Shown here in pieces: positions 24,256-32,971 of a stretch of 52,670 nt of DNA. Positions within the stretch are counted from its first letter, which is position 1, and each line of letters opens with the position of its first letter. This DNA comes from Flavobacteriaceae bacterium (GTDB lineage Bacteria > Bacteroidota > Bacteroidia > Flavobacteriales > Flavobacteriaceae), in the NCBI GenBank assembly GCA_947456815.1, contig CANGTL010000017.1:1-52670 (forward strand), in the 5' to 3' direction. The position numbers were made by a program, and so were the translations under genes. The notes under the pieces are model-generated. The model was not told the DNA's origin. It ran no database searches and saw only the letters and a program-made list of their open reading frames with translations.

Positions 24256-25037
24256 TGGAATGTAAAATCGTACTTCAGACAGAAAACCTCAGCATCGGCT
24301 ACGAACAGCAACGAAAGTTAAATTGCATCGCTACCGCCATTGAATTATCGCTCGAGAATGGAAAGCTAATTGCTATTGTCGGCGCCAATGGAATTGGAAA
24401 ATCTACCTTATTGAGAACCATTACTGGCATTCAAAAACCGCTAGACGGAAAAATTCTCTTAAATCAGAAGAATATTCGCGAATTTGATTCCTTGGCTCTT
24501 TCTAAAGAAATGAGCCTAGTTTTGACTGAAAAATTACCGCCGAGCAATCTAACAGTTTATGAAATTATTGCATTAGGACGGCAACCCTATACCAATTGGA
24601 TTGGCAAATTATCAGAAATTGATATAACAAAAATCAACTACGCAATTGCATTGACACAAACGCAAGCCCTACTAGATAAAAGGCATTACGAAATTAGTGA
24701 CGGACAATTACAGATCGTTTTGATTGCAAGAGCACTTGCGCAAGACACGCCGTTAATAGTATTGGATGAACCAACTACTCATTTAGATTTACAACATAAA
24801 GTTGCACTTTTTAAACTGCTCAAAAAGCTCACACAGGAAACCCAAAAATGCATACTTTTTTCTACCCACGATATCGATATGGCAATACAATTGAGTGATG
24901 AAATGATTGTAATGACCGAAGGAAACTGCATCCAGGATACGCCCTGCAATTTGATTTCAAAAGGTGCTTTTGACCTTTTATTTAAAGACAAAGATATTTC
25001 ATTTGATGCTGACAAGGGAAAATTCGTGATTACTTAA
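24255..25037 (+). CDS. btuD: ABC transporter ATP-binding protein, BtuD/FecE family
   Basis: A 260-residue ATPase. Walker A is GANGIGKST, the Q-loop region follows (VLTEKLPPSNLTV), Walker B is LIVLDEPTTHLDL and the switch His is in STHDIDMA. The signature loop reads SDGQ rather than the usual SGGQ, a modest deviation in a position that contacts ATP. The ATG overlaps the btuC stop by one base. The 3' end overlaps the convergent trmL gene by eight bases, so there is no room for a terminator between them. Confidence 0.9.
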   Translation: MECKIVLQTENLSIGYEQQRKLNCIATAIELSLENGKLIAIVGANGIGKSTLLRTITGIQKPLDGKILLNQKNIREFDSLALSKEMSLVLTEKLPPSNLTVYEIIALGRQPYTNWIGKLSEIDITKINYAIALTQTQALLDKRHYEISDGQLQIVLIARALAQDTPLIVLDEPTTHLDLQHKVALFKLLKKLTQETQKCILFSTHDIDMAIQLSDEMIVMTEGNCIQDTPCNLISKGAFDLLFKDKDISFDADKGKFVIT

Positions 25038-25482
25038 GCAGCAATTGTCTTTTGGCTTCTCCAATCACAAAAGCGCAGGAATTAGCTAAGTTATAACTGC
25101 GCACCAAGGGAGAAATTGGAATCTTCAAATGGTTTTCAAATTTCGACAAAACCTCAGCGCTCAATCCGACGCTTTCTTTACCAAAAACAAGCCAATCTCC
25201 ATCTTGAAATTGGGTGTCCAAATACGATGTTGTTGCATGTGAACTAAGCAGAAAAACTCTTGATTTGTCCGGAATTACCGTCATCCATTCTTCTACATTT
25301 TGATATTCTTTCCAATCTAAATGCACCCAATAGTCAAGGCCAGAACGCTTGACATTCTTATCGGTGATTTGAAACCCGAACGGATGAATTAAGTGCAATC
25401 GGCTTTCAGTCCCGACACAAAGTCGACCAATATTTCCGGTATTATTTGGTATTTCTGGTTCTACTAAAACAATGTTGAGCAT
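25030..25482 (-). CDS. trmL: tRNA (cytidine/uridine-2'-O-)-methyltransferase TrmL
   Basis: A 150-residue minimal SPOUT methyltransferase. Motifs seen: NIVLVEPEIPNNTGNIGRLC at the N-terminus, LIHPFGFQ, then WLVFGKESVGLS and IPISPLVRSYNLANSCAFVIGEAKRQL forming the trefoil-knot SAM site. TrmL methylates the 2'-O of the wobble nucleotide 34 in tRNA-Leu species. Length matches the family, which lacks a separate RNA-binding domain. The 3' end overlaps btuD by eight bases, and the gene lies six bases after the RluE-type gene. Confidence 0.9.
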   Translation of the reverse strand: MLNIVLVEPEIPNNTGNIGRLCVGTESRLHLIHPFGFQITDKNVKRSGLDYWVHLDWKEYQNVEEWMTVIPDKSRVFLLSSHATTSYLDTQFQDGDWLVFGKESVGLSAEVLSKFENHLKIPISPLVRSYNLANSCAFVIGEAKRQLLLK

Positions 25483-25488
25483 TAGCTT

Positions 25489-26064
25489 TTATTTTTTAAC
25501 GGTGAATTCTGATACTTCCAAAACTTCTCCCGCTTTGAGATTATTCAAGTGAACCTCTCCTATTCGAACTCGCACCAATCGAAGCGTTGGGAAACCAACC
25601 GCAGCGGTCATTTTACGAATTTGTCGAAATTTCCCTTCGTTAACTGTAATCGAAACCCAGGAAGTTGGTCCATGTCTATCGTCTCGAATTTTCTTGGCTC
25701 TTGGTCCAAAGTCTGGAATGACTTCCACTTTAAAAGCCTTGCAATTTTTGGTCAAATACTTTGTGCCTTCAAATCCTATTTCGACGCCTTTTGACAGTAT
25801 TGTAATTGCCTCATCTGTAATAACACCATCAACTTGGGCGTAATATTCTTTATCAACTTTACTGCTGCAAATATAGTCACTGACTTTACCATCCGTGGTC
25901 ACCAAAAGCAAACCTTCTGAATCTTCATCAAGTCTACCGATTGCCATTGAACCTTTAGGAAAATCAAATAATTCGCCCAGTAATTTCTTATTTCTTTTAA
26001 GTTCGTATTTGAACTGACTTAGAAAACCGTGCGGTTTGTGAAGTATGAAATGCTGGTGTTGCAA
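25489..26064 (-). CDS. rluE: 23S rRNA pseudouridine synthase, RluE-like
   Basis: A 191-residue RsuA-family synthase without an S4 domain. The catalytic Asp is in GRLDEDSEGLLLVTTDG; other motifs are FILHKPHGFLSQF at the start, KEYYAQVDG, and EGKFRQIRKMTAAVGFPTLRLVRVRIG. Small size and the missing S4 domain fit RluE-type enzymes that modify U2457 of 23S rRNA. No ATG is available at the expected start; the frame opens with TTG at 26064, and a promoter element at 26109-26116 leaves little room further upstream. Followed directly by trmL. Confidence 0.8.
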   Translation of the reverse strand: MQHQHFILHKPHGFLSQFKYELKRNKKLLGELFDFPKGSMAIGRLDEDSEGLLLVTTDGKVSDYICSSKVDKEYYAQVDGVITDEAITILSKGVEIGFEGTKYLTKNCKAFKVEVIPDFGPRAKKIRDDRHGPTSWVSITVNEGKFRQIRKMTAAVGFPTLRLVRVRIGEVHLNNLKAGEVLEVSEFTVKK

Positions 26065-26108
26065 GGTTAAATTTTGATTGTTAGGCTGATTTTCTTCATT
26101 ACAAACTC

Positions 26109-26116
26109 CAAAGATA
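26109..26116 (-). promoter_or_regulatory. -7 promoter element of the rluE-trmL unit
   Basis: TATCTTTG on the minus strand fits TAnnTTTG, 45 bases upstream of the TTG start at 26064. Confidence 0.45.
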
Positions 26117-26196
26117 AATCAAATTACAATGCTAATAAATCTCCAAAAGCATTTGCAAATATTCCTTATATTTACTTTTTCCAAATCCCTTTAAAT

Positions 26197-27534
26197 ATGA
26201 ACGCCACTTTATTGACCATTCTTACCTTTTGTATTGCCTTAGCGATTGGTTTATACCTAGGAAAATTATTATTTACCGCGAAATCTCAATCTGAAAAGAT
26301 TGGTCTGGAAGAAAAATTAATCGGCTTAAATTCACAATTCAAAAACATTCAAGATCAGCTAAAGATTGCGCAATCAGAAAAAGAAACGATTAGATCCGAA
26401 AAAGACAGTTTAGCCATTCAACTCTCTAAAAAAGAAACTGATTTTGAAAATCTATGGGAACGGAACCTCGAGCAAAAACAAGAAGTCGAAAAACTACAAG
26501 AGAAATTTACTAAAGAATTTGAAAATTTAGCCAACAAAATCTTAGAAGAAAAAACAAATAAGTTTACGGAACAAAACAAAGAAAACATGAAGAATATCTT
26601 ATCTCCACTGCAAGATAAGATTCAATTGTTTGAAAAAAAGGTAGAAGACACACACAAAGAAAGTATCGATTATCATGCTGCCCTGCGACAACAAATTTTA
26701 GGTTTAAGCGAACTGAATGCGCAGATGAGCAAAGAAACGATCAATTTGACCAAAGCACTAAAAGGCGATAGCAAAATGCAGGGAAATTGGGGCGAGTTAG
26801 TTTTAGAACGCGTTTTGGAAAAATCAGGTTTAGAAAAAGATCGCGAGTATTACGTTCAACAAGCCCACACTAGCGAAGATGGTCAACGCGTATATCCTGA
26901 TGTGGTCATCAATTTGCCAGATGGTAAGAAAATGATCGTCGATTCAAAAGTGTCCTTAACTGCTTATGAAAAATATAGCAATGAAGAAGATGATAATTTA
27001 AGAAGTAGTTATCTGAAAGAACACGTTAATTCGATAAAACGACATGTTGAACAATTAGGAGAAAAGAACTACCAAGATTTGTATCAAATTGAAAGTCCTG
27101 ATTTTGTCTTATTATTTATTCCGATTGAACCGGCTTTTGCGATTGCCTTAAATGAAGAAACTTCACTCTACAATAAAGCTTTTGAAAAGAATATTGTCAT
27201 TGTAACACCATCGACTTTGTTGGCAACTTTGCGCACGATTGACAGTATGTGGACCAATCAGAAACAACAAGAAAACGCCTATGAAATCGCACGTCAGGCA
27301 GGCGCTTTGTATGATAAATTTGAAGGATTTGTGGCTGATTTAGTAAAAGTTGGCAACAAAATTAAAGATACGAAAACCGAATACGATGCGGCAATGAACA
27401 AATTGGTTGACGGTAAAGGAAACTTAATTACAAGTGTTGAAAAACTGAAGAAAATGGGCGCTAAAGCAAAGAAATCCTTACCAGAAGCAGTTTTGAAAAG
27501 AGCGGAAATTGACGAAAATGAACATTTACTTTAG
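26197..27534 (+). CDS. rmuC: DNA recombination protein RmuC
   Basis: A 445-residue protein starting at ATG 26197; the longer frame from 26074 adds 41 unconserved residues across the divergent promoter. An N-terminal membrane anchor (about 2-22) is followed by a long coiled coil (about 30-180) and the RmuC nuclease-like domain, with GNWGELVLERVLEKSGL, VYPDVVINLPDGKKMIVDSKVSL, PIEPAFAIAL and VTPSTLLATLRTI. RmuC proteins limit rearrangements at inverted repeats. It stands between rluE, divergent, and a thioesterase gene 11 bases downstream. Confidence 0.93.
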   Translation: MNATLLTILTFCIALAIGLYLGKLLFTAKSQSEKIGLEEKLIGLNSQFKNIQDQLKIAQSEKETIRSEKDSLAIQLSKKETDFENLWERNLEQKQEVEKLQEKFTKEFENLANKILEEKTNKFTEQNKENMKNILSPLQDKIQLFEKKVEDTHKESIDYHAALRQQILGLSELNAQMSKETINLTKALKGDSKMQGNWGELVLERVLEKSGLEKDREYYVQQAHTSEDGQRVYPDVVINLPDGKKMIVDSKVSLTAYEKYSNEEDDNLRSSYLKEHVNSIKRHVEQLGEKNYQDLYQIESPDFVLLFIPIEPAFAIALNEETSLYNKAFEKNIVIVTPSTLLATLRTIDSMWTNQKQQENAYEIARQAGALYDKFEGFVADLVKVGNKIKDTKTEYDAAMNKLVDGKGNLITSVEKLKKMGAKAKKSLPEAVLKRAEIDENEHLL

Positions 27535-27545
27535 TCTAAATATTT

Positions 27546-28100
27546 ATGGAAAAATCTCATTACAAACTTGTCTCGTCATCTCATGTAAGTATTACACAAT
27601 TAATGTTACCCACCCACACTAACTTTAGCGGTAAAATACACGGAGGATATTTACTTTCATTATTAGATCAGGTAGCTTTTGCTAGCGCTTCAAAATTTTC
27701 AGGACACTATTGTGTAACAGCTTCCGTAGATCGAGTTGATTTTTTAAATCCTATTGAAGTCGGCGAATTGGTTACTCTAAAAGCAGCTGTAAATTATGTT
27801 GGGAATAGCTCTATGATTGTTGGCGTTCGAGTAGAAGCAGAAAATATACAGACCGGAACTGTAAAACATTGTAACTCGTCGTACTTCACAATGGTAGCCA
27901 AAGATTCAAATGGCAAAAATGCAGTCGTTCCAGGATTGCAGCTTTCTACAGAAGAAGAAATAAAGCGCTTTATTAATTGTCTGAAACAAATTGATCTGCG
28001 AGCAGCTAGAGACTCTCATGAACTGACATATACGTATTCAAAAAGTGAATCAGCGTCATTAGAAAAAAAATATCCTATTCGCATCAAGCTTTTGGAGTAA
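27546..28100 (+). CDS. Acyl-CoA thioesterase, hotdog fold
   Basis: A 184-residue YciA/ACOT-type thioesterase. Motifs: MLPTHTNFSGKIHGGYLLSLLDQVAFASA at the start of the hotdog helix, CVTASVDRVDFLNPIEVGELV and VGVRVEAEN. The C-terminal 50 residues are an extra helical tail after the usual fold. It should hydrolyse acyl-CoA to free acid and CoA in the cytoplasm; substrate length is not predictable. It lies 11 bases after rmuC, and a weak terminator-like hairpin follows at 28102. Confidence 0.88.
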   Translation: MEKSHYKLVSSSHVSITQLMLPTHTNFSGKIHGGYLLSLLDQVAFASASKFSGHYCVTASVDRVDFLNPIEVGELVTLKAAVNYVGNSSMIVGVRVEAENIQTGTVKHCNSSYFTMVAKDSNGKNAVVPGLQLSTEEEIKRFINCLKQIDLRAARDSHELTYTYSKSESASLEKKYPIRIKLLE

Positions 28101-28101
28101 T

Positions 28102-28137
28102 GATTGCTGAATATTCAACAATCGTATCTGTTTTTTG
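28102..28137 (+). terminator. Probable terminator
   Basis: Hairpin GATTG-c-TGAATATTCA-a-CAATC (28102-28123) followed after a short spacer by TTTTTT. It separates the rmuC-thioesterase pair from the first cytochrome cassette. Confidence 0.45.
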
Positions 28138-28205
28138 ATAATTATATCTACATTTTTTATTTGTATCAGTTATTTTTTTAGTTTTACCCAATATTTGATT
28201 TCAAG

Positions 28206-29333
28206 ATGAAAAAAATTTTTGTAATCCTCATTTGTTGCATTTCCTGTATCGCATTGATTCTTTCTTGTTCAAAAAATGATGACGATAATTATGTAGACCA
28301 ACCCCAAAACCGAACTAGCAATAGTGCATTATCACCTGTACATTTTGATTTTACTCAAGTCCCATTACCGCGGCTATCAGACTACAATTTTTTTGTTGGC
28401 CCATTGAAGAATCAAAGTCCTGGTTATAAAGTAATTCCATACGCTCCAGCGAGCACACTCTTTACTGATTATGCTTCGAAGAAAAGATTTGTATGGATGC
28501 CAAAAGGAACAAAAGCAACTTATGTAGCAGACAACAAAGTACTGAATTTCCCCGTAGGGACAGTATTGATAAAAACTTTCTATTACACTACGATCCAGCC
28601 GGGAAACACTACCAAAATTATCGAAACTCGGTTAATGATTCGCAAATCTGAAGGTTGGAAATTTTACGAATATTTATGGAATGACGATCAAACAGAAGCG
28701 TTCCTTGTTTCTGGTGCAGATTTTACCAATGGAAGCAGTCAAACTATTACATTTAGAAAACCAAATAATGAAATTGTAACTACTGACTATAGAATTCCTT
28801 CTGATGCTGAATGCTTTGCGTGTCACAAATTGAATGAGCAAGCAACACCAATTGGCGTTAAACCTCAAAACATAAATGTTAATTTTTTGTACCCAAGAGG
28901 AAATAAAAATCAACTGCAACACCTGCTGCAGCAAGGCTATTTAGAAAGCTATCCTTCAAATATTGTTACCACTGTTGATTATCATGACACAACAAAACCA
29001 ATCGATTTGCGACTTCGTTCTTATGTCGATATTAATTGCGCACACTGTCATCAAAATCAAGCCCGCTGTGATTACCGTGCCTTGCGATTTGCATTTAGTG
29101 AAACGGGAAACCCTACAAATATTGGAATTTGCGTGACTGCTGCGGAAGAAATTAGCCCAACTTTACAGAAATTAATTACACCTGGCAATTTCGATAAATC
29201 GATTGTCCATTACAGAATGAATACCAATGATGAAAGTGAACGAATGCCCTTGCTGGGAAGAACGATTGTTCACGATGAGGGAGTTTCATTACTCGAAGAA
29301 TGGATAATGTCCTTAACGCAAACATGCAATTAA
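28206..29333 (+). CDS. Diheme c-type cytochrome lipoprotein, SO2930 type (cassette 1)
   Basis: A 375-residue lipoprotein with lipobox LILSC (Cys21) followed by SKNDDD, an acidic stretch like the flavobacterial surface-export signal. Two haem c motifs are present: CFACH at 203-207 and CAHCH at 278-282. Met347 in ERMPLLGRT is a likely distal ligand. The conserved middle (LSDYNFFVGPLKNQ, RFVWMPKGTKATY, TFYY, IIETRLMIRK) matches the SO2930/TIGR03806 family, whose function is unknown. Extra cysteines C288 and C309 are shared with the two paralogues at 31757 and 38099. Followed 41 bases later by the secreted ASPIC/UnbV protein of cassette 1. Confidence 0.88.
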   Translation: MKKIFVILICCISCIALILSCSKNDDDNYVDQPQNRTSNSALSPVHFDFTQVPLPRLSDYNFFVGPLKNQSPGYKVIPYAPASTLFTDYASKKRFVWMPKGTKATYVADNKVLNFPVGTVLIKTFYYTTIQPGNTTKIIETRLMIRKSEGWKFYEYLWNDDQTEAFLVSGADFTNGSSQTITFRKPNNEIVTTDYRIPSDAECFACHKLNEQATPIGVKPQNINVNFLYPRGNKNQLQHLLQQGYLESYPSNIVTTVDYHDTTKPIDLRLRSYVDINCAHCHQNQARCDYRALRFAFSETGNPTNIGICVTAAEEISPTLQKLITPGNFDKSIVHYRMNTNDESERMPLLGRTIVHDEGVSLLEEWIMSLTQTCN

Positions 29334-29374
29334 TTAAGATTAAAAAGTTAGATAATAAACCAAAACCAACCCTA

Positions 29375-31420
29375 ATGAAAAAAACATTCTCTTTTATTTT
29401 TACAATGCTGAGCTTTATTTTCGCAGCGGCTCAAGGTACTTGTGAAACCGCATTGACCATTGCGCTTGGCTCTACGACGACTGCTCCAGCATTTACAAAC
29501 GAAACAGGCGTTGCTCCAACCTTACTTTGTGGATTAGTAAACCAAAATGGTACTCCAGCAACCAAAGGAAAATGGTACACTTTTACAGCGACTGAAAATA
29601 ATACGGTTACGGTTTCGACACTGTTGCCTCAGAATAATAACAGGGATACACGAGTTATTGTTTATTCAGGGAGTTGTGCGAGTCTAACTTGTGTTGGCTC
29701 AAACGATGACTACAATGGAACCAATTCATCGCAACTCACTTTTCCAATTACAACAGGAACAGTTTATACCATAGCATTCGATAACAGGTACAGCAATAGC
29801 ACTTTCGATTTTACCCTATTGATTGCTCCACCACCTGCTGAAGATCGACTATCATTTACCTCTACTGCTGTTAGTGGTATTGCAGGAAACTACAACAACT
29901 GTATTGCAGATATGAACGGCGATTATCGAGATGATATCGTTTCGGCAATTAGCACAACGCAATTAGCAATTTCCTATCAGCAAGCTGGCGGCGGGTTTAC
30001 GACCTCTACATACGCGCTTTCTAACACTACTGTTCTACCGTCTTGGAGTATTTCTGCAGGAGACTACGACAATAATGGTTACAATGACCTATTATTTGGT
30101 TCGGGAAGTGGCGTGGTATTTTTGAAAGCGAATAGTACAGGAACATCTTATACAACAGATAGAAAAACACAAAGCTACTTGGTTCAGCGGACCAATTTTG
30201 TTGATATAGACAATGATGGAAAATTAGACGGATTCGCTTGCGACGACAATGCTCCAAACAGAAGATATATGAATGATGGTATAAACATGAACCACATTCA
30301 GGGTGGAATCGGAGATTTTGCCAGTGGCGGGAATTATGCTTCATTGTGGAGTGATTTTGACAACGATGGTGACATCGATATGCACCTATCTAAATGTGGA
30401 CAAGGCGGTTCAGGCGTTGGTGGAAACATCAATCAGTTTTTTACAAATAACGGAGACGGAACCTATACCAATATTGCAGATACAGCCAATATGGCTGATC
30501 CGGAACAAACTTGGTCATCTGCAGTTGGTGATTTTAATAATGATGGTTGGATGGACGTAATTGTCGGAGTAAATTCATTATCAGATGGAAACACCAATGT
30601 AAAAAGAAACAACGGTGACGGTACATTTACAAGCGTAACTGCTGGCTCAGGATATGATACTGTGACTAGCACCGGAAGAGAATATGTTGCGTTCGACTTC
30701 GATAATGATGGCTTTTTGGATGTGTTAGGTTCTGGAAGTACTATTATGTTCGGAGATGGTGATTTTCATTTTACGCCTAATCCAAACACTTATACATTAT
30801 CAACCGTAGACCGTCCTGTTGGAGATCTTAATGACGATGGGTTTTTAGACATTCAGAATGGAACCAATGTTTTATTCAACAACGGTAATGCCAATCACTG
30901 GCTAAAAGTTCATTTACAAGGTGTTCAAAGTAATAGAAACGGAATCGGATCAAGAATTGAAATTTACGGTGCTTGGGGAAAACAAATAAGAGACGTTCAA
31001 AGCGGATCTGGTTTTCAAAACATGAGTACTATCAATGCACACTTTGGAATCGGAAGTGAAACTCAAATCTCACAAGTAATTATTAGATGGCCTTCCGGAA
31101 CCGTTGATATCATAAACAACCCTTCTCCAGACCAATCGCTATTTGTTCTTGAAGGTTCCACAGCATTGTCAAATTTGAGTTTTAATAATGAAGCATTTGA
31201 TTTATATCCTGTTCCAACAAGAAATATTTTGAATATCAAAACAGGCAATTCAATTGTTATGACTAAGGCGGAAGTATTTGATATGCTTGGAAAATTGATC
31301 TTCCAATCTGAAATTAAAGACAATTCGATAAATGTAGAATCTTTTTCAAAAGGAACTTATATCATTCGACTGATGGACAACGAAGGAAAATTGTACTCTC
31401 GAAAATTCAGTAAAGAATAG
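29375..31420 (+). CDS. Secreted FG-GAP/ASPIC-UnbV protein with T9SS tail (cassette 1)
   Basis: A 681-residue protein starting at ATG 29375, which gives a proper signal peptide (FIFAAAQ). A start at 29300 inside the cytochrome gene is rejected. Next come one beta-rich domain with paired cysteines (TCETALTI to TFDFTLLI, about 22-150) and FG-GAP/VCBS repeats with Ca-binding DxDxDG motifs (DYDNNGYND, DIDNDGKLD, DFDNDGDID, DFNNDGWMD, DFDNDGFLD). Then follow an ASPIC/UnbV domain (GVQSNRNGIGSRIEIYG, RWPSGTVD) and a T9SS type A domain (LYPVPTRN to RKFSKE). It should be exported by T9SS and displayed or released beside its cytochrome partner. Confidence 0.9.
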   Translation: MKKTFSFIFTMLSFIFAAAQGTCETALTIALGSTTTAPAFTNETGVAPTLLCGLVNQNGTPATKGKWYTFTATENNTVTVSTLLPQNNNRDTRVIVYSGSCASLTCVGSNDDYNGTNSSQLTFPITTGTVYTIAFDNRYSNSTFDFTLLIAPPPAEDRLSFTSTAVSGIAGNYNNCIADMNGDYRDDIVSAISTTQLAISYQQAGGGFTTSTYALSNTTVLPSWSISAGDYDNNGYNDLLFGSGSGVVFLKANSTGTSYTTDRKTQSYLVQRTNFVDIDNDGKLDGFACDDNAPNRRYMNDGINMNHIQGGIGDFASGGNYASLWSDFDNDGDIDMHLSKCGQGGSGVGGNINQFFTNNGDGTYTNIADTANMADPEQTWSSAVGDFNNDGWMDVIVGVNSLSDGNTNVKRNNGDGTFTSVTAGSGYDTVTSTGREYVAFDFDNDGFLDVLGSGSTIMFGDGDFHFTPNPNTYTLSTVDRPVGDLNDDGFLDIQNGTNVLFNNGNANHWLKVHLQGVQSNRNGIGSRIEIYGAWGKQIRDVQSGSGFQNMSTINAHFGIGSETQISQVIIRWPSGTVDIINNPSPDQSLFVLEGSTALSNLSFNNEAFDLYPVPTRNILNIKTGNSIVMTKAEVFDMLGKLIFQSEIKDNSINVESFSKGTYIIRLMDNEGKLYSRKFSKE

Positions 31421-31728
31421 AAAATTAAAGAAGAATTGATTTAGATGTAGAACAAATCATACCTATACAGCAAACACCCTATTTTTCGTATTTCGGAAGT
31501 AGGGTGTTTTCTATTTCAGTTCTCTTATAAGTTAATAGATAAGTCGGAGCAGGCAAAATATAAGATGTGCAAATACCTTTTGAGTCCAAGCGGAAAAACC
31601 ATTCCTTTTAAATGAACATCCACCAAAATATCATAAATATATTACTAAAACAATTGTTAAATATGTAACAATCAGTATTTTTCACATCTTGTTATTAAAA
31701 ATACTGCGTAATGATAATTTGTTTTTCT
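31421..31728. other. Gap between cassettes 1 and 2
   Basis: About 310 bases with a terminator at 31472-31510 and then AT-rich sequence leading to the promoter of cassette 2. No gene is seen. Confidence 0.5.
31472..31514 (+). terminator. Terminator of cassette 1
   Basis: Ten-base stem AAACACCCTA/TAGGGTGTTT (31472-31481, 31500-31509) followed by a T-rich stretch, about 50 bases after the stop. Confidence 0.75.
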
Positions 31729-31736
31729 TATTTTTG
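31729..31736 (+). promoter_or_regulatory. -7 promoter element of cassette 2
   Basis: TATTTTTG fits TAnnTTTG and lies 20 bases before ATG 31757. No clear -33 element. Confidence 0.45.
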
Positions 31737-31756
31737 AATCCCATTAATATGCAGAA

Positions 31757-32926
31757 ATGAAAAAATACTACATTGCTTTTTTACTGATACTATTTTGTAC
31801 AATTTTAGTTCTTTCATGCTCAAAAAGCGATGATGAAAGTTACCTTGACCCAACAGAAATGGGAAATAAGGAAAGCCAACAAACCACCTCACCGGTGCGC
31901 TTTGATCAATCACAGGTGCCTTATCCAAAATTATCAGACTACAATTTCTTTATCGGACCGCTAAAAAATCAAAAGCCGGCATATAAAGTTATTCCTTACG
32001 AACCTGCCAGTTCCCTATTTTCAGATTATGCTCATAAAAAGCGATTTGTCTGGATGCCAAAAGGAACTAAAGCAACCTACAACGGAGATGGTAAGGTTCT
32101 CGAACTGCCTGTGGGATCAGTATTGATCAAAACATTTTATTACGATAATGTTCAACCTGGAAACACGACACGAATAATTGAAACGCGATTAATGATTCGC
32201 AAAGCAACTGGGTGGATTTTTGCAGACTATGTTTGGAATAGCGAACAAACCGAGGCGTTTTTTGATTTACAAGGGAGCTTTACTCCTATCGCTTGGCTTG
32301 ATGAAAATAATGTTTTGAAAAGTACAGAATATAGAATCCCTTCAGAAGCACAATGTGTTATTTGTCATAAGAAAAGAGAAATGGTCAATGGAACTGAGGT
32401 AACGAACTTTATTCCCATCGGCATTAAGCCTCAAAATCTGAACTGGAATTATCCTTATAGCACAGGGTCTAGAAACCAATTGTCACGTTGGATACAATTA
32501 GGCTACTTAAATTCAAATTTCAATTTGCCTTCTACTGAAAACACAACCGTCGATTACCGTGACGTTACAAAGTCGATTTCACAGAGAGCTAGATCATATG
32601 TCGATATTAACTGTTCACATTGCCACACCAATGATAGACATTGTGATTATAGACCGATGCGTTTTGCATTTAATGAAACTGGTCTACCAAATGGCACAGG
32701 AAGTACAAATATGGGGGTTTGTGTTGATACTCAGGATATGCAAGGCTTTCCCGATGACTTGAATACTATTGTAAAACCAGGAAGTACCGATCGATCGATG
32801 TTGTATTTTAGAATCAATACTACGAATGAAACCTTTAGAATGCCATTACACGGGAGAACCATGTTACATGACGAAGGAATAGAATTAATGGGACAATGGA
32901 TAAATTCATTGCAAGATTGTCCCTAA
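31757..32926 (+). CDS. Diheme c-type cytochrome lipoprotein, SO2930 type (cassette 2)
   Basis: A 389-residue paralogue of the cassette 1 cytochrome. Lipobox LVLSC (Cys21) with SKSDDE behind it. Haem motifs CVICH at 200-204 and CSHCH at 286-290; likely Met ligand M362 in FRMPLHGRT. The interval after the first haem carries an 8-10 residue insertion (REMVNGTEVTNF). The extra cysteines are C296 (HCDYRPMRFAF) and C322 (GVCVD). Long identical stretches with the other two copies (SDYAHKKRFVWMPKGTKATYNGD, split here at the limit of quotation) show recent common origin. Followed 45 bases later by the first of two secreted partners. Confidence 0.88.
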   Translation: MKKYYIAFLLILFCTILVLSCSKSDDESYLDPTEMGNKESQQTTSPVRFDQSQVPYPKLSDYNFFIGPLKNQKPAYKVIPYEPASSLFSDYAHKKRFVWMPKGTKATYNGDGKVLELPVGSVLIKTFYYDNVQPGNTTRIIETRLMIRKATGWIFADYVWNSEQTEAFFDLQGSFTPIAWLDENNVLKSTEYRIPSEAQCVICHKKREMVNGTEVTNFIPIGIKPQNLNWNYPYSTGSRNQLSRWIQLGYLNSNFNLPSTENTTVDYRDVTKSISQRARSYVDINCSHCHTNDRHCDYRPMRFAFNETGLPNGTGSTNMGVCVDTQDMQGFPDDLNTIVKPGSTDRSMLYFRINTTNETFRMPLHGRTMLHDEGIELMGQWINSLQDCP

Positions 32927-32971
32927 TCTAAGAATTAATCAAACTCAACAACCAATAGAAACTAAATTACT

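Noticed and set aside
26074..26196. Longer N-terminus of RmuC
   Set aside because: The extra residues run across the promoter of the divergent gene and precede the normal membrane anchor.
29300..29374. Start of the first secreted partner inside the cytochrome gene
   Set aside because: It would place 25 charged residues before the signal peptide; ATG 29375 gives a standard one.
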